Of a DNA stretch of 64,000 nucleotides, positions 27,557-36,567 are shown piece after piece. Every line of letters begins with the position of its first letter. Position 1 is the first letter of the stretch. This DNA comes from Hyunsoonleella aestuarii. GTDB lineage: Bacteria; Bacteroidota; Bacteroidia; Flavobacteriales; Flavobacteriaceae. The position numbers and the translations under genes are program-made. Location of the stretch: the NCBI RefSeq assembly GCF_006148925.1, contig NZ_VAWB01000002.1:62001-126000 (forward strand), read 5' to 3'. Below the pieces are notes generated by a model that had not been told where the DNA came from, made no database searches, and saw only the letters and a list, made by a program, of their open reading frames with translations.

Positions 27557-27590
27557 AAAAACAGATTCTTTTTCAAGGGTCTGTTTTTTT
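27557..27590 (+). terminator. Terminator of the M49 peptidase gene
   Basis: AAACAGA (27559-27565) and TCTGTTT (27580-27586) pair around a 14-base loop and are followed by TTTT. It begins 22 bases past the stop codon. Confidence 0.7.
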
Positions 27591-27659
27591 GTTTACGCTA
27601 AACACGAGTAAAATTAGATTAATAATAATAAGAGCTATAACAAGAAAAAGTATTTTCAT
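27573..27659 (-). CDS. Possible 28-residue single-span membrane peptide
   Basis: A tiny frame encoding MKILFLVIALIIINLILLVF followed by SVNKKTDP: one hydrophobic helix and a short basic tail. Small membrane peptides of this shape are common in flavobacteria, but nothing else supports this one. It overlaps the terminator of the M49 gene on the other strand, which counts against it. Confidence 0.3.
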   Translation of the reverse strand: MKILFLVIALIIINLILLVFSVNKKTDP

Positions 27660-27680
27660 AGTTAGTTATATTTAGTCATT

Positions 27681-27718
27681 AAAAAAGATGCAAATTAAAT
27701 CAATTGGTTGCGTCTTAA
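27681..27718 (-). terminator. Terminator of the small membrane protein gene
   Basis: AAGATGCAA (27685-27693) and TTGCGTCTT (27708-27716) pair with one wobble; on the minus strand the stem is followed by a run of T. It lies about 90 bases past the stop of the gene at 27805-27990. Confidence 0.65.
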
Positions 27719-27804
27719 TTACAGGGCTTTATTATATAACAGTTTAATGTTTTTTTTACCTACCAACGATTGAATCAATTTTTGTAAAGTTTTAAATTTA
27801 AGTT

Positions 27805-27990
27805 CTATTTGAAGATAAACTTAATAGCAGTAATAAATAGGATAAAGGCAATAAAGGCTATTAAAACCCAAACGCTGCCTGCATAAAACCGCTTGTGAAG
27901 TTTTAAATCTTTACGATATGTAAAGGCAATAATTATTGAGAAAACAATGAAGAATAAAACTCCAAAAATGATTTGACCTTTACTGAACAT
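27805..27990 (-). CDS. Small two-span membrane protein, hypothetical
   Basis: 61 residues from ATG 27990. The frame is open for 27 more codons, but that extension would overlap the divergent MazG-like gene and has no membrane-protein character, so the shorter form starting MFSKGQIIFGV is preferred. Two helices (about 4-22 and 39-59) surround a basic loop TYRKDLKLHKRFYAG. Function unknown. It is divergent from the pyrophosphohydrolase gene and has its own terminator. Confidence 0.65.
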   Translation of the reverse strand: MFSKGQIIFGVLFFIVFSIIIAFTYRKDLKLHKRFYAGSVWVLIAFIAFILFITAIKFIFK

Positions 27991-28028
27991 ATAGTTACTT
28001 TTATGCAAATTTAATGAAAACCAAATAG

Positions 28029-28415
28029 ATGAAAAATAAAATTGAAGCAGTAAAGTCATTTCATACCGCATTTAAAATAGGACATAGAGAAACACCGAAA
28101 GCAGATTTAGGTTTGGCTAAAAATATGCTGCGTTATAAATTAATGAGAGAGGAGAATGAAGAATATTTAGAAGCTGCAAATAACAACGATTTGGTTGAGG
28201 TGGCCGATGCTTTAGGAGATATGCTTTATATTTTATGCGGTACTATTATAGAACATGGTTTGCAGCATAAAATTGAGGAAGTTTTTGATGAAATTCAGCG
28301 AAGTAATATGAGTAAACTGGGTGAAGATGGTCAGCCTATTTATCGAGAGGATGGAAAGGTTTTAAAAGGCCCCAATTATTTCAAGCCTAATATAGAATCT
28401 ATTCTAGAAGAATAA
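28029..28415 (+). CDS. MazG-like nucleotide pyrophosphohydrolase
   Basis: 128 residues. The all-alpha NTP-pyrophosphohydrolase metal site is visible as E41-E42 and E44-E45 (REENEEYLEA) followed by E57 and D60 and D64 (VEVADALGDML). Such enzymes hydrolyse nucleoside or phosphoribosyl-nucleoside triphosphates to monophosphates and pyrophosphate. The C-terminal NMSKLGEDGQPIYREDGKV segment is shared with phage-like and HisE-like relatives. The precise substrate is open. It ends at a terminator shared with ilvE. Confidence 0.85.
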   Translation: MKNKIEAVKSFHTAFKIGHRETPKADLGLAKNMLRYKLMREENEEYLEAANNNDLVEVADALGDMLYILCGTIIEHGLQHKIEEVFDEIQRSNMSKLGEDGQPIYREDGKVLKGPNYFKPNIESILEE

Positions 28416-28446
28416 AAAAAGAGAAGCTAAGTAGCTTCTCTTTTTC
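28414..28446. terminator. Bidirectional terminator between MazG-like gene and ilvE
   Basis: GAGAAGCTA and TAGCTTCTC form a perfect stem with an A-run before and a T-run after, so it works for either strand. It lies between converging genes, 14 bases from the ilvE stop. Confidence 0.9.
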
Positions 28447-28459
28447 GTTTTGTTAATAT

Positions 28460-29530
28460 TTAAGATTTAACCTCATAGCGCCACCCAAACGGGTCATCAG
28501 TTTTATTAGTTTGTATGTCTGTAATGCGCTTTTTTAAATGTGCCGCGTATGTGTCTTCAAGTTCTGGTAAATCATAGTCTTCATCCTTATATCCAAAACC
28601 AGCAATAGGAGAAATAACAGCAGCTGTTCCAGCACCAAACATTTCTTTAAGCGAGCCATCCTTAGCAGCAGCAACCACTTCATGTACCGAAAGTTTTCTT
28701 ACTTCAACAGGAATGCCTTCAGATTCTGCTAATTGGATGATGCTTTTTCTTGTAATACCATCTAAAATTCTATCACTTGTTGGACCAGTAATTAGAGTAT
28801 CGTTGATACGAACAAAAATGTTCATTGCACCAGCTTCTTCAATATACTCATGTGTATTGTCATCAGTCCATATAACTTGTTGGTAGCCTTTTTCAACCGC
28901 TAATTGCGTCGGATAAAATTGACCAGCATAGTTTCCTCCAGCTTTAGCAAATCCAACACCACCATTGGCAGAACGAGAATATTTTTGCTCAATTAAAACG
29001 CGAACTTTTCCAGAGAAATAAGCTCCTGAAGGGGCTGTTGCTATTATGAACTTATATTCATCTGCAGGTGAGGCATGAAAACCATTACCAGATGCAAATA
29101 CAAAAGGTCTTATGTATAAAGAACTTCCTTCGTCTTTTGGTATCCAATTGCTGTCAACTTGTAATAAGGTTTTCAAACCATCCATAAAATAGTTTTCTGG
29201 CAATTCCGGAATAGCTAAACGCTTAGATGAAATATTTAGACGCTTAAAATTATCTAATGGGCGAAACAACCAGACATTTTCGTTAGCATCTTTATAAGCT
29301 TTCATTCCTTCAAAAACAGATTGCCCATAATGAAAAATCTTAGCCGAAGGATCTAAAGAAATTGGCTGATAAGGGACTACTTTTGGAGCTTGCCACTTAC
29401 CATTTTTATAGTCACATACTAACATGTGGTCAGAAAATGTGTTTCCAAATTTCAAGTTGCTAAAGTCAACCTCGCTAATCTTGGAAGATTTAGTCTTTAT
29501 AACCTCTATATCATTGATTATAGCGTTCAT
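28460..29530 (-). CDS. ilvE: Branched-chain amino acid aminotransferase
   Basis: 356 residues, PLP fold type IV. Transfers the amino group between Leu/Ile/Val and 2-oxoglutarate. The PLP lysine is Lys196 in GFAKAGGNYAG, and HYGQSVFEGMKAY (67-79) and RPFVFASGNG (141-150) are the conserved substrate-side blocks. The C-terminal FGAGTAAVISPI matches the cofactor phosphate site. Its products could feed isobutyryl-CoA and methylmalonyl-CoA metabolism handled by the two mutases in this window. Single gene with a shared terminator. Confidence 0.95.
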   Translation of the reverse strand: MNAIINDIEVIKTKSSKISEVDFSNLKFGNTFSDHMLVCDYKNGKWQAPKVVPYQPISLDPSAKIFHYGQSVFEGMKAYKDANENVWLFRPLDNFKRLNISSKRLAIPELPENYFMDGLKTLLQVDSNWIPKDEGSSLYIRPFVFASGNGFHASPADEYKFIIATAPSGAYFSGKVRVLIEQKYSRSANGGVGFAKAGGNYAGQFYPTQLAVEKGYQQVIWTDDNTHEYIEEAGAMNIFVRINDTLITGPTSDRILDGITRKSIIQLAESEGIPVEVRKLSVHEVVAAAKDGSLKEMFGAGTAAVISPIAGFGYKDEDYDLPELEDTYAAHLKKRITDIQTNKTDDPFGWRYEVKS

Positions 29531-29624
29531 AAGTCAAGTCATTTATTAATACAAATTTATGTAAAAACGTTTTTAAAAAAGGGGTATATTTACATAAATC
29601 GTTTAAAATTGAAATATTCATATC

Positions 29625-30128
29625 ATGAAACGAATTACCTTATTAATTCTTAGTGTTTTAGTGTTAATTTCTTGCAAAAAGAAAAGTGCTGAGGCTATTC
29701 AGGAGGCAGTAGTTGTTCAAAAACCTGAATACCAATCTTTTGGAAAAACAATTATTCCGGACGATGCTATAGCGTCTTCCTCAATGGCGAATCATTTTGA
29801 AAGCATGCAAGTTGGTGATAGTATTAATTCAAAAATGCAGGCCAAGGTTATAGAAGTTTGTCAGGCAAAAGGTTGTTGGATGACCCTTAATTTAGAAAAT
29901 GGGAATGAAGTTATGGTAAAATTTAAAGATTATGACTTTTTTGTGCCTAAGGATATTTCTGGTAAAGCGGTTATTATTAATGGTAAGGCCTATGTTAAAG
30001 AAGTTTCAGTTGATGAGTTAAGGCACTATGCTGAGGACGCTGGAAAATCTGAGGCAGAGGTAGCTCAAATTACCAAGCCTGAAAGGACCTTTTCTTTTGA
30101 GGCTGATGGTGTTTTAGTAATTCAATAA
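29625..30128 (+). CDS. DUF4920 domain-containing lipoprotein
   Basis: 167 residues. Lipobox ISC (Cys17) after a clear signal. The mature part has SFGKTIIPDDAI, then a small OB-like barrel with VCQAKGCWMTL (Cys81 and Cys86, then Trp87), a Cys pair that could bind a metal, and FKDYDFFVPKDISGK, matching DUF4920. Function unknown. mnmD follows after 2 bases and is likely cotranscribed. Confidence 0.85.
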   Translation: MKRITLLILSVLVLISCKKKSAEAIQEAVVVQKPEYQSFGKTIIPDDAIASSSMANHFESMQVGDSINSKMQAKVIEVCQAKGCWMTLNLENGNEVMVKFKDYDFFVPKDISGKAVIINGKAYVKEVSVDELRHYAEDAGKSEAEVAQITKPERTFSFEADGVLVIQ

Positions 30129-30130
30129 TT

Positions 30131-30808
30131 TTGGAGCGACAGGTTGTTATTACGGGAGATGGTTCATCAACAATACATTTACCAGCGTGGGAAGAGCAAT
30201 ATCATTCGAAGCACGGAGCCATTCAAGAAGCATATCATGTTTTTATAAAACACGGATTACATTTTTTTTCTTCTGAAAGAATTGAAGATCCAATTTCAAT
30301 ACTGGAAATTGGATTCGGAACTGGTTTAAATGCTTTTATCACACTTCTTGAAGCTGAAAAGCTTGAGGTGACTATTAATTATGTTGGTGTTGAAGGTTAT
30401 CCAGTAGATTTAAATGAAATATCACAACTCAATTATCCTGAAAAATTAAAGGTATCTAACCAAAATAAGGTATTTAAAGTTCTTCATAAAATAGATTGGG
30501 AGATCGAACAGCAAGTGTCGCCCTATTTTTTACTTAAAAAAGAGCAGAAATTTTTTCATCAAATTGAAGATATAGATAAATTTCATATAATCTATTTTGA
30601 TGCTTTTGGAGCTCGCGTTCAACCGGAATTATGGACTGAAAAAATATTTAAACAAATGTACATCGCCCTCAAAAATGATGGTGTTTTAGTCACGTACTCT
30701 GCAAAAGGTAGTGTTCGTAGAGCGATGCAAGAGGTTGGGTTTAAAGTACAAAAACTACCTGGTCCTCCTGGGAAAAGAGAAATGTTGCGTGCAGTTAAAA
30801 GTAAATAA
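30131..30808 (+). CDS. mnmD: tRNA 5-methylaminomethyl-2-thiouridine methyltransferase (MnmD)
   Basis: 225 residues, only the methyltransferase half of the enterobacterial MnmC fusion. The SAM site is SILEIGFGTGLNA (56-68), with VGVEG as acidic loop and IIYFDAFGARVQPELW carrying the catalytic-side Asp. It makes the last methyl transfer of mnm5s2U at the tRNA wobble base. It starts with TTG at 30131, 2 bases past the DUF4920 stop; the conserved N-terminus begins there and no ATG is available nearby. High confidence. Confidence 0.9.
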   Translation: MERQVVITGDGSSTIHLPAWEEQYHSKHGAIQEAYHVFIKHGLHFFSSERIEDPISILEIGFGTGLNAFITLLEAEKLEVTINYVGVEGYPVDLNEISQLNYPEKLKVSNQNKVFKVLHKIDWEIEQQVSPYFLLKKEQKFFHQIEDIDKFHIIYFDAFGARVQPELWTEKIFKQMYIALKNDGVLVTYSAKGSVRRAMQEVGFKVQKLPGPPGKREMLRAVKSK

Positions 30809-30940
30809 CAATCGAATTTAATTTGATTAGTTCATGTATTATACATATTTGAAAGTTTAAGCCTACTTGTTCTGTTAAACCTAACATAAAACCTTAGTAA
30901 TACAAAAACCCAATTTGTAACTTTATTAAAAAAAAGAAAA

Positions 30941-31849
30941 ATGCGTGTTTTAATAACAGGAGCAACGGGTCTTATTGGGCAAGAAATTGTTAGACTATGT
31001 CATGAGAAAGGTATAGAAGTTAACTACTTAACTACTCGGATATCCAAAATTCAACAAACGGAAAATTATAAAGGATTTCATTGGGATCCAAAAACACAAG
31101 AAATCGATATATCATGTTTTAATGATGTAGATGTTATAATCCATTTAGCTGGTGCAACTGTTACGAAGCGTTGGACTAAAACTTACAAAAAAGAAATTCT
31201 TAGTAGTAGAATAGAACCCACAAAGCTTTTAATACATACTTTAAAGAGCATACCTCATAACATAAAACAGGTAGTTTCAGCAAGTGCAATTGGAATTTAT
31301 CCAGATTCTTTGGTTAATTATTACGATCAATCTTACGATGCTTATAATGATGCCTTTCTTGGTCGTGTTGTGCAAGCTTGGGAACAAGCCATTGATGGTT
31401 TTTCAGAATTAAATATTACAGTTTCTAAAATTAGAATAGGACTCGTGTTGTCTAATAGAGGAGGTGCTTTGCAAGAAATGGTAAAACCTATAAAGATTGG
31501 TTTGGGTGCTGCTTTTGGAAGCGGAAAACAATGGCAATCATGGATTCATATTCAAGATTTAGCTAACATGTTTTTGTATGTTGCTGAAAAACGGATACAT
31601 CACGTATTTAATGGGGTAGCGCCTAACCCTGTTAGCAATAACGAATTAATAAAAACTATTGGTAAGGTTTTAAATAAGCCAGTATTTTTACCTAATATCC
31701 CAAGGTTCTTCATGAAACTTGTTTTGGGCGAGATGCACACGATATTATTTGATAGTCAACGTGTAAGTTCAAAAAAAATAGAAAATAAAGGCTTTTATTT
31801 TAGGTTCCATCATTTAAGACCAGCTTTAGCAGATCTTCTAAAAGATTAA
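30941..31849 (+). CDS. TIGR01777-family epimerase-like protein
   Basis: 302 residues, extended short-chain dehydrogenase fold. NAD(P)-binding GATGLIGQEIV (7-17), HLAGATVTKRWT (about 68-79) and the family's SSRIEPTKLL, with VSASAIGIYP replacing the usual SDR active site region. The C-terminal NPVSNNELIKTIGKVL block and the RVSSKKIENKGFYFRFHHL end are typical of TIGR01777 (YfcH-like). Substrate unknown in the family. It overlaps the converging DUF192 gene by 4 bases. Confidence 0.88.
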   Translation: MRVLITGATGLIGQEIVRLCHEKGIEVNYLTTRISKIQQTENYKGFHWDPKTQEIDISCFNDVDVIIHLAGATVTKRWTKTYKKEILSSRIEPTKLLIHTLKSIPHNIKQVVSASAIGIYPDSLVNYYDQSYDAYNDAFLGRVVQAWEQAIDGFSELNITVSKIRIGLVLSNRGGALQEMVKPIKIGLGAAFGSGKQWQSWIHIQDLANMFLYVAEKRIHHVFNGVAPNPVSNNELIKTIGKVLNKPVFLPNIPRFFMKLVLGEMHTILFDSQRVSSKKIENKGFYFRFHHLRPALADLLKD

Positions 31850-32340
31850 TTGAATGACAAGCTGTCTCCTATATTTAGGTTCCAGGTATCTGTTAAACCA
31901 GCATTAATTTCTAAAACATACTTTGCTGGTGCATTTGAAGGTAAGGAGGTTTCGTTGAAAGGTTTTGCGTTTTTTTGAAAACTTACGATTTTTTTATTGT
32001 CATTTATATAGATTAAATCTAAAGCTATTTTCGTGTTTTTCATGTAAAAAGACCGTTTTCGTTCATCTTCAAAAACAAATAGCATACCTTGATTATCTTT
32101 CATGGAATTGCGATACATCAAACCCGTTTGTCTATCATATTCGGTATCTGCGAATTCAATATCGAATTCAATCAAGGTTGAATCTGAGGTAATTTTATAT
32201 AGAGTAAGTTCACCTTCTTTCTTGAAAAACACTTCGGTTTGTTTAATTACTTTTTTATCCTGTTTACAGGATGAAAAACTTATAGCCAATGTTCCAACTA
32301 TTAAGATGAAAGCAAATAATTTTATTCGGTAAAAACGCAT
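31846..32340 (-). CDS. DUF192 domain-containing lipoprotein
   Basis: 164 residues from ATG 32340; a 17-codon upstream extension exists but overlaps lgt, while this start follows the lgt stop directly and opens a signal peptide (MRFYRIKLFAFILIVG, lipobox-like SSC near residue 26). The DUF192 core is seen in IEFDIEFADTEYDRQTGLMYRNSM through MLFVFEDERKRSFYMKNTKIALDLIYI. The family is often found in the envelope with no known role. Probably cotranscribed after lgt. Confidence 0.85.
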   Translation of the reverse strand: MRFYRIKLFAFILIVGTLAISFSSCKQDKKVIKQTEVFFKKEGELTLYKITSDSTLIEFDIEFADTEYDRQTGLMYRNSMKDNQGMLFVFEDERKRSFYMKNTKIALDLIYINDNKKIVSFQKNAKPFNETSLPSNAPAKYVLEINAGLTDTWNLNIGDSLSFN

Positions 32341-32341
32341 G

Positions 32342-33271
32342 CTAGCTTTTAGAGGATTTTGCTTTATAAACAAACATAAAATATAATCCAATAATTATGA
32401 ACGGTATACTCAACCATTGTCCAGTATTAAAACCAAACCAATTTATGTATTCATCACCTTGAGGTTCTTTAACAAATTCTACAAAGAACCGCACCGTCCA
32501 AAGAAGAATTAAGAATAATCCGAAAAGAAAACCAGTTTGCTCACTTTTTTTTGTTTTAGAATAAAAATACCATAATATTAAAAATACAAATATGTATGAA
32601 AACGATTCATATAACTGCGACGGGTGTCTGTATGGTACTGCTTCTAGTAATTCAGAAAACTGTGGATTATCCGTTACAGCATTATAAGCTTTCTGTACAT
32701 CTTTAATTCCTGTTAGCTGTGTAATTTGACTCTTATAATATTGATCTTGAATAAACCTGACCCCAAAGTCGGAATCGGTCACTTTTCCTATTATTTCAGA
32801 ATTAATAAAATTTCCAATTCTTATAAACACGGCACCTGAAGCCACAGAAATAACAACGCGGTCTAAAACCCATAACAACGATTTATATTTATACTTTCTT
32901 CTGTATAAATACATGCCAATTATAATACCTATAGCGGCTCCATGGCTTGCCAAACCTTGAAATCCTGTAAACTCGAAACCACCCTTAAACTTGAAAGGAA
33001 GAAATATGCTAAAGAAGTCTTGAGAGATTAATTCCGATTGATAAAACAATACATGGCCCAAGCGAGCACCTATCATTGTTGCCAAAACTGTGTAAATAAA
33101 AAGCGGATCAAGATAGTCGAGTGATATTTTTTCTTTGGTAAAAATACGCTTCATAATGTACCAGCCAATTACAAAAGCAACTACCCACATAAGGCTGTAA
33201 AAGTGTAATTTAAAATTACCTACAATGTCTATTCCAGTAACTGGATTCCAGTCGAATTTTAATATATACAT
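32342..33271 (-). CDS. lgt: Prolipoprotein diacylglyceryl transferase
   Basis: 309 residues, about seven membrane helices. Adds diacylglycerol to the lipobox Cys, the first step of lipoprotein maturation. Conserved pieces are GARLGHVLFYQ (about 68-78), SHGAAIGIIIG, the Lgt signature RIGNFINSEIIG (about 151-162) with its essential Arg, and RHPSQLYE (about 214-221). Many lipoproteins in the window would be its substrates. It follows the cyclophilin-FKBP gene by 15 bases on the same strand. Confidence 0.95.
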   Translation of the reverse strand: MYILKFDWNPVTGIDIVGNFKLHFYSLMWVVAFVIGWYIMKRIFTKEKISLDYLDPLFIYTVLATMIGARLGHVLFYQSELISQDFFSIFLPFKFKGGFEFTGFQGLASHGAAIGIIIGMYLYRRKYKYKSLLWVLDRVVISVASGAVFIRIGNFINSEIIGKVTDSDFGVRFIQDQYYKSQITQLTGIKDVQKAYNAVTDNPQFSELLEAVPYRHPSQLYESFSYIFVFLILWYFYSKTKKSEQTGFLFGLFLILLWTVRFFVEFVKEPQGDEYINWFGFNTGQWLSIPFIIIGLYFMFVYKAKSSKS

Positions 33272-33286
33272 AAGTTTATACGTCTG

Positions 33287-34405
33287 CTATTTAATTAATT
33301 CAAGAATTTCTACTTCAAAAATAATATTAGATTTTGGAGGAATGCCATTTCCACCGGCTTCTCCATAAGCCAAATGATATGGAATAAACAACGTAGCTTT
33401 GTCACCAACCTGCAATTGCTTCAATCCTTCTTTAAATCCGGGAATCATTCTTGCATCTGGACCACAATCTGCCTCGATTGGTTTATAGCCACCCACTTCT
33501 TTTTGTTTTTCATTTACAGCATCAAGCGCTTCCGCTGTTTCTAACTTACTTGTTTGAAGTAGCTTACCATCTTCAAAATAAACAGCGTAGTGGGTTAATG
33601 CTTTCGATGTTTCTTTTAATTGATTTCCGCTACCTTTTTCTGTAATAAAATATTCTAATCCAGAAGGAAGTTTTATGGCTTTAGCTCTTTGTTCTTCAAA
33701 TTTTTCCTTGGTAGCTTTTAAAATGTTAGATGCCTTTTCCGCTTTTTCTTTTTCAAGGCGTTCAACTTCTGCAAAATGATTTTCAAAAATATCTGGGGCG
33801 TCAAAAGATTTTGCTGACTTCCCTTTTCTTATAATATTTAACTCATTAATAACAATGTCCTTGAGAGGCTTACTTCCTCTTCCTACTTTTACATTAGATA
33901 TAGAATCATGAATATCTAGGCCAATTACTAATTCTCCAAAAACACTATGAACATTGTCTAAATGTGGTTTTGGTATTTCAGTAATAAAAAACTGGCTTCC
34001 ATTTGAGTTTTTACCTGGGTTCGCCATCGATAAAACACCTGGTTTGTCATGTTTTAAGTCTGGATGAAATTCGTCATTAAATTTATAACCAGGGTTGCCT
34101 CGTCCATTAGCTAAAGGGTCTCCTCCTTGAATCATGAATTGATCCATTACGCGGTGAAACGTTAATCCATTATAAAACGGTTTTCCTCTATAGACACTAT
34201 CGACCATAGTGTTTGTACCTTCTGCGAGCGAAACAAAATTAGCTACAGTAATAGGTGCTTTTTCGTATTCTAATTTAGCGACCATGATTCCTTTAGTTGT
34301 CACAAATTCTGCATAAATACCGTCTTCAAGTTCTGGGTATTGTGCTTTACATGAGCTAAGATTAATAATGAAAATAAAGAGTAAAAATTTAATTGAATGC
34401 TGCAT
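33287..34405 (-). CDS. Cyclophilin-FKBP fusion peptidylprolyl isomerase lipoprotein
   Basis: 372 residues with two different PPIase folds. A signal with lipobox SSC is followed by a cyclophilin domain (about 25-195; FHRVMDQFMIQGGDP, the catalytic Arg region, and NSNGSQFFIT), a charged helical linker (about 195-240) and a C-terminal FKBP domain (about 245-372; PGFKEGLKQLQVGDKATLFIP, HLAYGEAGGNGIPP, IIFEVEILEL). It should assist proline isomerisation during folding in the envelope. The next gene, gldI, is a single-domain FKBP lipoprotein, so two FKBP-type folding aids lie side by side. Confidence 0.92.
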   Translation of the reverse strand: MQHSIKFLLFIFIINLSSCKAQYPELEDGIYAEFVTTKGIMVAKLEYEKAPITVANFVSLAEGTNTMVDSVYRGKPFYNGLTFHRVMDQFMIQGGDPLANGRGNPGYKFNDEFHPDLKHDKPGVLSMANPGKNSNGSQFFITEIPKPHLDNVHSVFGELVIGLDIHDSISNVKVGRGSKPLKDIVINELNIIRKGKSAKSFDAPDIFENHFAEVERLEKEKAEKASNILKATKEKFEEQRAKAIKLPSGLEYFITEKGSGNQLKETSKALTHYAVYFEDGKLLQTSKLETAEALDAVNEKQKEVGGYKPIEADCGPDARMIPGFKEGLKQLQVGDKATLFIPYHLAYGEAGGNGIPPKSNIIFEVEILELIK

Positions 34406-34415
34406 TTGACTGGTA

Positions 34416-34964
34416 CTAGTTTGATTGATTTTCTGTTATAGAAAGTACAGTAACTTCACAAATTAACGGCATGTTACTGCCAATTTTGTTTTGATCGCCA
34501 TAGTAGCCATAGGCTTTTTGAGAAGGGAATAGAAAAGTAACGGTTTCGCCAGTTTTCATTAACTTCAAACCTTCTCTCAAACCAGTAAATAATTCCTGCT
34601 TATCCATCACATAACGTTGCGTTTGTAGGTCTTCTTTAGAATAAACGAGAGTCCCATTAAGCGATTTTACATTGTAATTATAGTCTATTACATCTCCAAA
34701 AACTGGAGTAGATAAAGAATCGATTTCAGATTTTGTATTGTAGTAATACCAAAAACCACTTTCTGAGGCTATATATTCGATTTCTGGTTGCTCCTCCATT
34801 ACTTTAACAATACTCGTTTTTTCTTGCGCATTCAGTTTGATGTTTCTTTCAACAGAGTCATCAATAAAAGAACCTGTTTTTACAGTAACTGGTTTACGTG
34901 CTTCAGGTGTCTTACAACTTACGAAAGAAAGAGCCAAAAGAGCTATGATTATTAGTTTATTCAT
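34416..34964 (-). CDS. gldI: Gliding motility-associated FKBP lipoprotein GldI
   Basis: 182 residues. Lipobox VSC (Cys17); the C-terminal FKBP domain has FGDVIDYNYNV, REGLKLMKTGETVTFLFPS and KAYGYYGDQNKIGSNMPL. GldI is needed for gliding and type IX secretion in flavobacteria, probably by helping fold exported or outer-membrane proteins. It sits between nrnA and the cyclophilin-FKBP gene in the usual flavobacterial order, overlapping nrnA's end by 8 bases. Confidence 0.88.
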   Translation of the reverse strand: MNKLIIIALLALSFVSCKTPEARKPVTVKTGSFIDDSVERNIKLNAQEKTSIVKVMEEQPEIEYIASESGFWYYYNTKSEIDSLSTPVFGDVIDYNYNVKSLNGTLVYSKEDLQTQRYVMDKQELFTGLREGLKLMKTGETVTFLFPSQKAYGYYGDQNKIGSNMPLICEVTVLSITENQSN

Positions 34965-35976
34965 CGTTTAGGGCTTTATTATAACTAGGCAATATACTAA
35001 TAAAATCTTCAATGGTTTCCTTTAAAGATTTAAAAGTCTTACCGCCAGCCGCATTAGTGTGTCCACCACCGTTAAAGTGTTTTCGAGACATTTCGTTAAC
35101 CGAAAAATCACCTTTAGAGCGCAATGAAATCTTTATAATTCCTTCTTTTCTATCTTCAATAAATATAGCAGCTAATACAACATTTTTTAAAGATAATCCA
35201 TAGTTTACAACACCCTCGGTATCTCCTTTTTTATAGTTAAATTTTTGAAGCTCGTCTTGAGATAAACTTATATATGCTGTTTTATGCTCTGGAATTACTC
35301 TTAAATTACTAAGAGCACATCCAAGAAGCTGCAAACGTTCATAACTATTTGTATCATAAACGTTGTTATGAATTTCTGAATTGTCCGCTCCTTTTTCAAT
35401 AAGTTTTGCGATAATTTTATGGGTTGTGTTTGTAGTAGATTTAAACCTAAAAGACCCAGTATCAGTCATGATACCAACATAAAGACAGGTCGCAATATTA
35501 GTGTCAATCTTGTCTGTGGCATCTAACATATCTAAGAAGTGATAAATCATTTCACAAGTGGAACTCATGCCTACATCACTAAACATATATGTAGCGTAAT
35601 CGTCGGGCGCCTGATGATGATCAATCATTATTTTTAATCCATTGCTACTTGAAAGAACAGATTCCATGCTACCAGTTCTATGAAAAGCATTAAAATCTAA
35701 AGTGAAAATAATATCCGCCTCGTTTATTAAGCTATCGCAGGTTTCAGTTTGAACATTGTGTCTTAAAATACTGTCTGCTCCAGGAATCCATTTTAAGAAA
35801 TCTGGAAAATCATTAGGCACTACAACGGTTGCATCATGATTCAACTCTAAAAGATAGTGGTATAACCCTAAGGTAGAACCAATAGCGTCTCCATCGGGGT
35901 TTTTATGAGGAATAATTACAATCTTTTTTTTTGTTGAGAGTAGTTGCTTTATACTCAGAATTTCTTCGCTGTTCAT
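34957..35976 (-). CDS. nrnA: DHH-family oligoribonuclease / pAp phosphatase
   Basis: 339 residues. DHH domain with HKNPDGDAIGS (24-34), DFNAFHR and the name-giving DHH (119-121 in MIDHHQAPDD), then a DHHA1 domain with NGGGHTNAAGG near 305-315 for substrate binding. Degrades 2-5 nt RNA fragments and may dephosphorylate pAp. First gene of the run nrnA-gldI-PPIase-lgt-DUF192 on the minus strand. Starts 88 bases from the divergent ndk gene. Confidence 0.92.
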   Translation of the reverse strand: MNSEEILSIKQLLSTKKKIVIIPHKNPDGDAIGSTLGLYHYLLELNHDATVVVPNDFPDFLKWIPGADSILRHNVQTETCDSLINEADIIFTLDFNAFHRTGSMESVLSSSNGLKIMIDHHQAPDDYATYMFSDVGMSSTCEMIYHFLDMLDATDKIDTNIATCLYVGIMTDTGSFRFKSTTNTTHKIIAKLIEKGADNSEIHNNVYDTNSYERLQLLGCALSNLRVIPEHKTAYISLSQDELQKFNYKKGDTEGVVNYGLSLKNVVLAAIFIEDRKEGIIKISLRSKGDFSVNEMSRKHFNGGGHTNAAGGKTFKSLKETIEDFISILPSYNKALNDE

Positions 35977-36013
35977 AGATGACGAATATACAATTTTTTA
36001 AAATTGCTTCACC

Positions 36014-36043
36014 TTGTTTATAAATGGAAATAAGTTACTTTTG
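36014..36043 (+). promoter_or_regulatory. Promoter of ndk
   Basis: TTG at 36014-36016 and TACTTTTG at 36036-36043 with a 19-base spacer: a full match to the Bacteroidota sigma consensus, 21 bases before the ndk ATG. It also rules out the earlier in-frame start at 36014. Confidence 0.75.
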
Positions 36044-36064
36044 CAAAAAAATAATAGAAATATA

Positions 36065-36484
36065 ATGGCAACAAATAGAACATTTACAATGCTTAAGCCA
36101 GATGCAGTTGAAAAAAGGCATATTGGTGCAATATTGGATAAAATTTCGGCTTCTGGATTTAGAATTGTGGCAATGAAGTTAACACAAATGACTAAAGGTG
36201 ATGCAGAAACTTTTTATGCAATTCATAACGAACGTCCATTTTTTGGTGAGTTAGTAGAGTATATGACACGTGGACCAATAGTGGCAGCAGTTTTAGAAAA
36301 AGAAAACGCTGTTGAAGATTTTAGAACTTTAATAGGAGCAACTAATCCTGCTGATGCAGCTGAAGGGACAATACGTAAATTATATGCAACTTCAATGGGT
36401 GAAAATGCTGTACATGGAAGTGATAGTGATGAAAATGCCGCTATTGAAAGTGCATTTCATTTTTCTGGAAGAGAGATTTTCTAG
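36065..36484 (+). CDS. ndk: Nucleoside diphosphate kinase
   Basis: 139 residues from ATG 36065, the start chosen because the promoter lies just upstream and the family's N-terminus ([10 protein letters not shown]) begins there. Transfers the gamma-phosphate of ATP to NDPs through phospho-His117 in [12 protein letters not shown]. Other conserved parts are ATP-binding KPDA (11-14) and ERPFFGELV. Normal length. Ends in a strong terminator shared with the cold-shock gene. Confidence 0.95.
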   Translation: MATNRTFTMLKPDAVEKRHIGAILDKISASGFRIVAMKLTQMTKGDAETFYAIHNERPFFGELVEYMTRGPIVAAVLEKENAVEDFRTLIGATNPADAAEGTIRKLYATSMGENAVHGSDSDENAAIESAFHFSGREIF

Positions 36485-36567
36485 TTTAAACCAAAATATT
36501 ATATAACATGCCTGCAATTTGCTGGCTTCTGTTTTTTATTTAAGAATTGCAGAAACTTAATATCACA

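Noticed and set aside
36014-36064. Earlier start of nucleoside diphosphate kinase
   Set aside because: This stretch contains the promoter itself and the conserved N-terminus begins at 36065.
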